From: Zonotrichia leucophrys gambelii
Lineage: Eukaryota; Chordata; Aves; Passeriformes; Passerellidae
Length of the DNA: 64,000 nt
Direction of reading: 5' to 3'
NCBI RefSeq assembly: GCF_028769735.1
Contig: NC_088175.1
Location: forward strand, 1,922,001 to 1,986,000
A program made the translations under genes and the position numbers. The notes below the pieces were generated by a model. It did not search any database. It saw only the letters and a list, made by a program, of their open reading frames with translations, and was not told the DNA's origin. Shown piece after piece: positions 60,901-64,000 of this stretch. The first letter of the stretch is position 1. Every line of letters begins with the position of its first letter.

Positions 60901-63778
60901 CAAACTCATCTAACCTTGGGAGGGGGAGGATTAGATCTGTTAGACAGTTACATTATTTTTGTGGCTTTTTGTGCTTAAAAATATTGAGTGTCTTTTCTTG
61001 CTTGCTTTCCCAGTTCATGTTTTGTTACCTTTCTTGCAGAGCAAGTTCTTTAAGGGCTGCTATGGAAATTATTTTGGAAACAGAAAATCAATCCATCTCT
61101 GTCTGTCAATTAGTAGATCAATGGCTGAAGAAAAAGTACATCCACCAGTTTAGTCTGATGGACTGCAACCTTCCTGAGAGTGAACTGAAGGTAAGGGAAG
61201 ATGCAGAGACCACACCCTAGCAAGGATAGGTATTAATATCTAGGAAGCAGAGAACGTCATGGGATTTTCACTCAGGAGGTTAGGGCTGCTGACAAGAGTT
61301 CCCAAACCTTCTAAAATCTGTAATGGCATTTTAGTCCCCGTGTTTTAAACATTGTTGGTCCTGTAGAACAAGCCAGGGACCCTCAGTAGGTTCTGCTGTG
61401 AAAGCCATTGTTGTGAACATTTCCTTGTAGCTTAGGATCTTTTTTTGATGCAGATTTGTGGTGTTCCCACTTGGCCTTATACAATTTTGTAGAGTCATGC
61501 ACTTAATGAACTGTTAATTTACGAGCTCAGCCCAGCTACCTTGTGTCACATCTGCTGCAGTATCTGAGCACAGCTCAGGATGGCTTTGGAAGCTCAGTGT
61601 GGCTGCAGTAATTGTTCACCTGCTATCAATATCTGATGCCCAGGCCCTGGTCCACTGGGCAGAGTGAATTCTGTTTCATTCTTGGCTTGCCCTCTGGCTG
61701 AGCACACTGACAGCTACACAGAACTGAAAGTTTGCACTTGTCTGTCCTTGGCTCTCCAGTGCAGTAGGGTTTAGGTCTCTCAAGCTGTAGGGCAGACAGC
61801 ATGTGTGCTCTGTCTGACCAGCTTTGGCTGCAAGGGCTCAGAATTTTTGCCCAGCTCTCTGCACATCTGGGCTTTCACAGCCCTGACCTGCTGCTCTTTG
61901 AGGGCTGCAGCCAGAGAGCCTGCAGGCTGCACCAGGAGATTTTTAAATGCATGGAAGTCTGCTCCAAAAGTATAGAATAAGGAACTGAAAGATGGCAGAG
62001 TAATAAATATCTCTGTGGCTGCCTGTGCTCTGGCTGATGTCCTGCTGTGGGAGCCTGCTGCTTTCAGTCCCAGGACTATCATCATCTTTCTCTCCTTCTT
62101 GTCTGATTGCAGGAAGCAGTCTTGAGCTTTCTGTAGTGCTGATCAAATTTTCTATGTGTGGAATACCATTTTATTTGATTATTTTGTTGGTTTTTTTCCT
62201 TCCCTCCACTGACATCCAGAGTAGGTTTTCTATCTTACCTACCCTGTTTAGCATACTTTTTTACTGCTATTATAATTTGTTTTTCAGTCACAGGTTTGGC
62301 TTGAATGCAGGATATGTTTTTCTTCACTAGCTAACATTTTTGGTCATTCTCTAAATTTCAGATGCTGCAAAGATGCATATTAGAACAGATTGAAGAGTGC
62401 AAACAATTGGAACACCTGGACAGTTCAGCAGGAGATGAAGTTAATCCATTAGACCTGCAAGCTGCAAGAAAAGTTATAATTAACTGTCAGAAGCAGCTTG
62501 AAGAAATGCGCCATAAAATGCAGATCCGTGAGGCTGTCCTTAAAGATCTGGAAACTTTTATGGCCTCCCTGAAGAGGATCCAATCTTCCATCACATCTCT
62601 CCCAGATCCCCCAGATCAACCTGAAATGCAGGGAAAAGCTTTGAGGGAGGCTGCACAGGAAGTTTCTCATCTGGCAGAAGAGGCCAAAAGGCTGGATGAG
62701 CGCCTGATGAGTGTTAATATCGGTCTTGAAGATGCTGATCATGGGAGACAGACTTGGTGTGAAAAACTTGTTCAGGCTTTATCTAAAAAGCTAAATGCCA
62801 TTTATGATCCCTCAAGAGAGCAGGTGCCTGCAGAAGAAAAAGACTTACACAAGACTTTTTCCAGAAAAAACAGTGAACTCCTTAAAACCATTCAGGATCT
62901 CCGGGACAGAATCAACAAAATAGGCTTGAAGGATCCAACAATTCCAGCTATTCAGAAAAGGTAAATTATTTTTTAAAGCTCTTCTAATTTCATAATTTCA
63001 GTGGAATCAGCCTGGGTCCTCTCTGCAGAACACTGAAATTTGAAGTATCTGTAGACAGTAGCTGTGAGTTTGTTTTATTTGCTCCATCACAACCTTAAAA
63101 AGGAAGACTTCTCCATTTTTTTTCTTTCAAACTCCTATGTATCTATCTATGTATCTATCTATCTATTTGAAGCAGTATTGAGGAAGAAAAAATAGGAGAT
63201 GGGTTATTGTGATTTTAGTTTTCAGTAAGAAAACTGTCAGACAGGGAGATGGGTTCCCTTGCTAGGCAGTGATGCCTCTGATCTGAAACTCTGCAGGGTA
63301 AGATGGACAGACTGCACTTGCCTTTTAATACAAATTAATTTCACTGTGTTCATACAGACCCAGCCGGCCTTCAGATTTTGGATTATTTTCTCACAGTGTT
63401 GAGGTCAGCATAACTCATCTGAGGGCCTGTGTTAGATTACATGAATTGAAGACCAAATTAGACTTTTTATGATGTCATTTAATACAATATGTGGAGCTCA
63501 GGATGAATTTCTAGGGAACTTAATAATTACATTGTGAACCAAATCAAAGGCTTACTTTAATATAAGGCTGTATTTCTTTTTTTTTTTTTCTAATAAAGGA
63601 TAAAATCATTAACAGAATTGGAAAAGGAATTGGATCGTGCTGCTGCTGAAATGAAATCTCTGCAAGAAATTGCTAATAAGCTCCCACAGATCAATGAGGA
63701 GAAAGCAGAGGAAGCAAATGAGCAGTGCAGAGTTACAGAGAGGTTATGGGAGGATACAAAGCTCTTGCTTGCTGAATG
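27903..63778 (+). CDS. SYNE2: Nesprin-2 (SYNE2), N-terminal part, 29 coding exons, continues past window
   Basis: Outer-nuclear-membrane protein of the LINC complex. Its N-terminal CH pair binds F-actin, the spectrin rod spans the cytoplasm side, and a C-terminal KASH segment (beyond this window) binds SUN proteins. The 29 exons listed separately join into one frame of 1482 codons plus 2 nt. The protein starts MASQQSS and reaches IDDLHLTLQ by residue 26. CH1 is at about residues 30-136 (TFTSWIN, LLDLLEVLSGQ, GLIWTII), a Lys/Ser-rich linker at 137-180, and CH2 at about 181-290 (VTDFKSSWRSG, RLLEPEDVD, KSIMTYVAQFLQ). From about 297 on there are divergent spectrin-like helices with spaced Trp residues. 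SYNE1 was considered: the N-terminus and the QCRSNIENALTFL segment fit SYNE2 better. The start has a strong context (A at -3, G at +4) and an in-frame TGA 24 nt upstream. The KASH end is not visible. Confidence 0.95.
36300..36686 (-). mobile_element. Solo LTR in intron 2, antisense to SYNE2
   Basis: Termini TGTGACAG and CTGTGACA give a TGT...ACA LTR. Read on the minus strand, AATAAA signals lie near its 3' end. It resembles a common songbird LTR as I remember it. The 6-bp flanks (GTCATG at 36294, CTCACG at 36687) match at 4 of 6, compatible with a decayed 6-bp duplication. No internal viral genes. Confidence 0.8.
37218..37665 (-). mobile_element. Second LTR in intron 2, antisense, right edge uncertain
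   Basis: Left end TGTGATAC. On the minus strand a TATA-like TTATAAAAG (about 37398-37406) and an AATAAA near 37281-37286 stand in LTR order. The body resembles another songbird LTR family from memory. A TGTGACA at 37751 is an alternative right end. No clean target-site duplication was found. Confidence 0.65.
38270..38331 (+). CDS. SYNE2: SYNE2 exon 3 (residues 27-47), start of CH1
   Basis: 62 nt, acceptor TTTTCCAG, donor GTAAAT. Encodes VQREFTQKKTFTSWINSILA, the opening helix of the first CH domain with the QKKTFTSWIN signature shared by nesprins and other tandem-CH actin binders. Phase 1 in, phase 0 out. Confidence 0.95.
38332..39257 (+). other. SYNE2: SYNE2 intron 3
   Basis: 926 bp; nothing beyond splice signals seen. 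Confidence 0.85.
39258..39353 (+). CDS. SYNE2: SYNE2 exon 4 (residues 48-79), CH1
   Basis: 96 nt, acceptor TCTTGCAG, donor GTAAGA. Encodes the CH1 segment with SDLYTDIQQGHLL and LLEVLSGQHL, the classic CH core that forms part of the actin-binding surface. Phase 0 at both ends. Confidence 0.95.
39632..39709 (+). CDS. SYNE2: SYNE2 exon 5 (residues 80-105), CH1
   Basis: 78 nt, long T-tract acceptor ending GTTGCAG, donor GTGAGT. Encodes PREKG, FQCRSNIENALTFL and KSRS. The FQCR-NIE pattern is closer to nesprin-2 than nesprin-1. Phase 0 at both ends. Confidence 0.95.
39802..39894 (+). CDS. SYNE2: SYNE2 exon 6 (residues 106-136), end of CH1
   Basis: 93 nt, acceptor CTCCTTAG, donor GTAAGT. Encodes LKLINIHVADIIEG and VLGLIWTII, the terminal CH1 helix. 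It is separated from exon 5 by an intron of only 92 nt. Phase 0 at both ends. Confidence 0.95.
39895..41048 (+). other. SYNE2: SYNE2 intron 6
   Basis: 1154 bp; no feature recognised. Confidence 0.85.
41049..41230 (+). CDS. SYNE2: SYNE2 exon 7 (residues 137-197), CH1-CH2 linker and start of CH2
   Basis: 182 nt, acceptor TCTGACAG, donor GTAAGT. Encodes IEELARTLACTYNQ, a Pro/Ser/Lys linker, then MSATKALLLWAKEQCS, the first helix of CH2. The tail frame leaves phase 2. The continuous reading frame over the exon edge in the neighbouring register is a shadow. Confidence 0.94.
41231..42813 (+). other. SYNE2: SYNE2 intron 7
   Basis: 1583 bp; no feature recognised. Interrupts CH2 just after its first helix. 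Confidence 0.85.
42814..43010 (+). CDS. SYNE2: SYNE2 exon 8 (residues 197-263), CH2 core
   Basis: 197 nt, acceptor TGGGACAG, donor GTAAAT. Encodes VTDFKSSWRSGLAFLAI, TLRPGLVD, AFRIAELEL and IPRLLEPE, the most conserved CH2 block. Phase 2 in, phase 1 out. Confidence 0.96.
43453..43553 (+). CDS. SYNE2: SYNE2 exon 9 (residues 263-296), end of CH2
   Basis: 101 nt, acceptor CTTGTAG, donor GTATGT. Encodes DVDTVNPDEKSIMTYVAQFL and QYSKN, the CH2 C-terminal helix. An acidic stretch, ESEED, follows as the hinge into the rod. Phase 1 in, phase 0 out. Confidence 0.96.
44244..44345 (+). CDS. SYNE2: SYNE2 exon 10 (residues 297-330), rod start
   Basis: 102 nt, acceptor ATTACCAG, donor GTAAGT. Encodes VREAMGWLAAQEEKLAKLL, the first spectrin-like helix, with the Trp typical of helix A. 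Phase 0 at both ends. Confidence 0.93.
45078..45215 (+). CDS. SYNE2: SYNE2 exon 11 (residues 331-376), rod
   Basis: 138 nt, acceptor ATCTCTAG, donor GTCAGA (C at +3 is uncommon). Encodes EMMSFMETFNQEK and a Gln-rich helix ending EQWDKVISQ. It aligns with the FMESFNEEK block of mammalian nesprin-2 as I remember it. Phase 0 at both ends. Confidence 0.92.
45216..46031 (+). other. SYNE2: SYNE2 intron 11
   Basis: 816 bp with a T10 or longer run near 45893-45905; no other feature. Confidence 0.8.
46032..46196 (+). CDS. SYNE2: SYNE2 exon 12 (residues 377-431), rod
   Basis: 165 nt, acceptor ends TTTTAAAG (A at -3, weaker than CAG), donor GTATGC. Encodes INEWKAKLDQ, EAWLQEVERL and a mixed-charge helix. 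The INxWKxKL and EAWLQEVE motifs support nesprin-2. Phase 0 at both ends. Confidence 0.93.
46197..48071 (+). other. SYNE2: SYNE2 intron 12
   Basis: 1875 bp; contains the 33-bp duplication at 46579-46643 and no other recognised element. Confidence 0.8.
46579..46643. repeat. 33-bp tandem duplication
   Basis: Two near-identical copies beginning AGTTCAAGAAG at 46579 and 46612; the second lacks one A. Confidence 0.9.
48072..48184 (+). CDS. SYNE2: SYNE2 exon 13 (residues 432-469), rod
   Basis: 113 nt, acceptor TCTCCCCAG, donor GTTGTG, the weakest GT donor in the gene model. Encodes GLMDCFDSHLDTL and LPEKLEEMKRR. The KLEEMKRR junction continues correctly into exon 14, so the donor is kept despite its sequence. 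Phase 0 in, phase 2 out. Confidence 0.88.
48185..48873 (+). other. SYNE2: SYNE2 intron 13, retention-prone
   Basis: 689 bp. Donor GTTGTG is weak. Read-through adds Arg-Leu and stops at the TGA at 48188. An AATAAA stands at 48842-48847, just before exon 14. Confidence 0.7.
48874..49030 (+). CDS. SYNE2: SYNE2 exon 14 (residues 469-521), rod
   Basis: 157 nt, acceptor GTTTGCAG, donor GTAAGT. Encodes FLEYHYG, NEVKLKLNIWDVKYG and ESVESLLENWN, a well-conserved helix pair of the proximal rod. Phase 2 in, phase 0 out. Confidence 0.94.
49031..50623 (+). other. SYNE2: SYNE2 intron 14
   Basis: 1593 bp; a long open frame at about 50006-50509 has no ATG start in a good position and no domain, so it is not annotated. 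Confidence 0.8.
50624..50714 (+). CDS. SYNE2: SYNE2 exon 15 (residues 522-552), rod
   Basis: 91 nt, acceptor TTGAGCAG, donor GTAAGC. Encodes NFIEEKKLETQLD and a helix ending KHPDL. The FIEEK motif follows the LLENW of exon 14 as in the mammalian protein. Phase 0 in, phase 1 out. Confidence 0.93.
50919..51106 (+). CDS. SYNE2: SYNE2 exon 16 (residues 552-614), rod
   Basis: 188 nt, acceptor CTTCCTAG, donor GTACAT. Encodes VNTTLQKVLSSWSNY, HLLKTWLEEN and a charged tail. The STLQKVL-like motif and two spaced Trp fit a spectrin-type repeat. Phase 1 in, phase 0 out. Confidence 0.94.
51271..51435 (+). CDS. SYNE2: SYNE2 exon 17 (residues 615-669), rod
   Basis: 165 nt, acceptor TCTGTCTAG, donor GTGAGT. 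Encodes LNEAGNHLIEVS, IAKELKKLNRRWAKF and a short basic end. The LNEAGN and KELxxLNxRW motifs are shared with mammalian nesprin-2. Phase 0 at both ends. Confidence 0.94.
51436..52677 (+). other. SYNE2: SYNE2 intron 17
   Basis: 1242 bp; no feature recognised. Confidence 0.8.
52678..52851 (+). CDS. SYNE2: SYNE2 exon 18 (residues 670-727), rod, variable segment
   Basis: 174 nt, acceptor TTGTTGACAG, donor GTGAAA. Encodes an acidic Glu/Thr-rich stretch, then IEELLGGVDSWAAEM and a helix ending LEEHLQ. The spacing relative to exons 17 and 19 is shorter than I recall for the human protein. Phase 0 at both ends. Confidence 0.88.
52852..55043 (+). other. SYNE2: SYNE2 intron 18
   Basis: 2192 bp, the longest intron of the rod part in this window; no coding exon could be recognised within it, although the human protein seems longer at this point. 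Has an A13 run near 54329. Confidence 0.75.
55044..55202 (+). CDS. SYNE2: SYNE2 exon 19 (residues 728-780), rod
   Basis: 159 nt, acceptor CAAACCAG, donor GTACTT. Encodes ILQSLRQNVSSQ and TTGLEARIKEARDKVE. The TTGLxAxIxEAxxKV pattern matches the remembered mammalian protein. Phase 0 at both ends. Confidence 0.93.
55423..55626 (+). CDS. SYNE2: SYNE2 exon 20 (residues 781-848), rod
   Basis: 204 nt, acceptor GACACTCAG, donor GTGGGT. Encodes NNILSKSEKKPSEKE and FEESQKELEASISKAVQL. The EESQKELE motif is conserved. Phase 0 at both ends. Confidence 0.93.
55627..56516 (+). other. SYNE2: SYNE2 intron 20
   Basis: 890 bp with T-rich runs near 55887-55903; no other feature. Confidence 0.8.
56517..56642 (+). 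CDS. SYNE2: SYNE2 exon 21 (residues 849-890), rod
   Basis: 126 nt, long T-tract acceptor ending TTTTAG, donor GTGAGA. Encodes LDKFLKAAELLKNI and a tail ending RRRWE, a helix C-type end with Trp. Phase 0 at both ends. Confidence 0.93.
56799..56954 (+). CDS. SYNE2: SYNE2 exon 22 (residues 891-942), rod
   Basis: 156 nt, acceptor TTTTGCAG, donor GTACCT. Encodes EIVSYVQLIIEREKKK, INKQLGKEKKLL and KGLIKEHE. The KTKGLIKEHE segment is almost identical to the mammalian protein as I recall it. Phase 0 at both ends. Confidence 0.95.
56955..57608 (+). other. SYNE2: SYNE2 intron 22
   Basis: 654 bp; includes a short ATATATGAGAATA direct repeat near 57535-57560. Confidence 0.8.
57609..57820 (+). CDS. SYNE2: SYNE2 exon 23 (residues 943-1013), rod
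   Basis: 212 nt, acceptor TTTGTTTAG, donor GTGGGT. Encodes AFFSHEGSMKELN, a helix with LARLSEEAVPGM, and LEKVQQMVADTYTALLARVG. Leaves phase 2 within a Gly codon that is completed by exon 24. Confidence 0.92.
58066..58141 (+). CDS. SYNE2: SYNE2 exon 24 (residues 1013-1038), low-complexity linker
   Basis: 76 nt, acceptor TTCTTGTAG, donor GTAAGA. Encodes a Ser/Glu-rich segment (SENGEESGSSQEID). No spectrin motif; probably a flexible, fast-changing linker. Phase 2 in, phase 0 out. Confidence 0.87.
58142..59455 (+). other. SYNE2: SYNE2 introns 24 and 25 (with exon 25 between)
   Basis: 600 and 595 bp; an open frame at 58355-58678 in intron 24 has no family resemblance and is not annotated. Confidence 0.75.
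58742..58860 (+). CDS. SYNE2: SYNE2 exon 25 (residues 1039-1078), acidic linker
   Basis: 119 nt, acceptor TTTACTCAG, donor GTAATT. Encodes an acidic stretch (DEFEEDGE) and ends IPALLER, which aligns with the INSLLER motif of the mammalian protein. Phase 0 in, phase 2 out. Confidence 0.88.
59456..59579 (+). CDS. SYNE2: SYNE2 exon 26 (residues 1078-1119), GC donor
   Basis: 124 nt, acceptor TTTCCTTAG, donor GCAAGT after CTGGAG. Encodes LEELLRHSRDKVTSDFTDE and KLFELE. The GC donor is accepted because it is the only site that keeps the frame into exon 27, and the flanks fit the known GC-AG consensus. Phase 2 in, phase 0 out. Confidence 0.88.
59580..60433 (+). other. SYNE2: SYNE2 intron 26, GC-AG type
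   Basis: 854 bp; begins GCAAGT and ends TTCTAG. No other feature seen. Confidence 0.85.
60434..60594 (+). CDS. SYNE2: SYNE2 exon 27 (residues 1120-1173), rod
   Basis: 161 nt, acceptor TGTCTTCTAG, donor GTATAA. Encodes SGWKELEKISSTLENLVSEV and SEWKELQDM, two Trp-bearing spectrin-like helices. Phase 0 in, phase 2 out. Confidence 0.92.
60595..61039 (+). other. SYNE2: SYNE2 intron 27
   Basis: 445 bp; no feature recognised. Confidence 0.8.
61040..61190 (+). CDS. SYNE2: SYNE2 exon 28 (residues 1173-1223), rod
   Basis: 151 nt, acceptor TTCTTGCAG, donor GTAAGG. Encodes SLRAAMEIILETENQ, a Cys/Gln helix with DQWLKKKYI and LPESELK. Phase 2 in, phase 0 out. Confidence 0.92.
61191..62361 (+). other. 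SYNE2: SYNE2 intron 28
   Basis: 1171 bp; no feature recognised. Confidence 0.8.
62362..62960 (+). CDS. SYNE2: SYNE2 exon 29 (residues 1224-1423), rod
   Basis: 599 nt, the largest exon here, acceptor AAATTTCAG, donor GTAAAT. Encodes about two spectrin-like repeats, including ILEQIEECKQLEHL, KDLETFMASLKRIQ, TWCEKLVQALSKKL and NSELLKTIQDLRDRI. It ends IGLKDPTIPAIQKR, nearly identical to mammalian nesprin-2. It begins at an in-frame ATG, but that is an internal Met. Phase 0 in, phase 2 out. Confidence 0.95.
62961..63598 (+). other. SYNE2: SYNE2 intron 29
   Basis: 638 bp; contains the TATC microsatellite. Confidence 0.8.
63139..63168. repeat. (TATC)n microsatellite
   Basis: About seven TATC/TATG units in intron 29, interrupted by a GTAT variant. 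Confidence 0.9.
63599..63778 (+). CDS. SYNE2: SYNE2 exon 30 (from residue 1423), rod; last exon in window
   Basis: 180 nt, acceptor AATAAAG (A at -3), donor GTAAGG. Encodes a helix ending LQEIANKLPQINEE, then RLWEDTKLLLAE. It leaves phase 2, so the coding sequence continues beyond the window. Confidence 0.93.
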
Positions 63779-64000
63779 GTAAGGAGGAAAATTGCATTTT
63801 AAAGTAATATTGTTCAAGTAAGAAGTTTGCTTGTGAAATCAAACAGAAAAAAAGCCCTAGACTAGACCTTAAAGGTACAGTGGAGACATAAACTATCATT
63901 AAGCCAAGAATTGCACGTGGAAGTTTGCAGCCAAAGCTAATTAATTTTGCATATTTTAAAAGCATCACAGTCCCATCATTTAGCAGGTATGCAGTGATGT

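Noticed and set aside
1..64000. A previously undescribed system (CRISPR, toxin-antitoxin, prophage, biosynthetic cluster)
   Set aside because: The window is vertebrate intron-exon DNA with one known gene and common repeats; nothing supports such a system.

Overview
The window is vertebrate nuclear DNA, most likely from a songbird (passerine). The reasons are one multi-exon gene with GT-AG introns, degraded CR1 retrotransposons of the avian/reptilian type, and several retroviral-type solo LTRs that resemble songbird families as I remember them. The species call is an inference; no database was searched. There is no bacterial-style gene density, no operon and no CRISPR array.

The window holds the 5' part of one gene, SYNE2 (nesprin-2 giant), on the + strand. 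Nesprin-2 sits in the outer nuclear membrane. Its N-terminal pair of calponin-homology (CH) domains binds F-actin, a very long spectrin-repeat rod follows, and a C-terminal KASH segment links to SUN proteins. Only the CH pair and the first part of the rod are here; the gene runs off the right edge.

Layout: 1-9.95 kb is upstream DNA without a supportable gene. It carries a solo LTR with a perfect 5-bp target-site duplication (4629-5338), a CR1 fragment (about 7349-7860) and a 9-bp-arm inverted repeat (9044-9066). About 9.96-11.2 kb is a CpG island, taken as the SYNE2 promoter, with a non-coding first exon ending at a donor at 10346/10347. Intron 1 (17.5 kb) contains a second GC-rich block (19.6-19.93 kb), short tandem repeats and a CR1 copy. 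Exon 2 (27866-27981) carries the start codon at 27903. Intron 2 (10.3 kb) contains two LTRs antisense to the gene. Coding exons 3-30 lie between 38270 and 63778.

All 29 coding exons were joined by hand. Their lengths sum to 4448 nt (1482 codons plus 2 nt), every junction keeps one open frame, and the product aligns with remembered mammalian nesprin-2 through both CH domains and into the rod. Unusual points are a GC-AG intron after exon 26, a weak GTTGTG donor after exon 13 whose retention would give a CH-domain-only protein, and an upstream ORF that would span the exon 1/2 junction. I saw no novel biological system.
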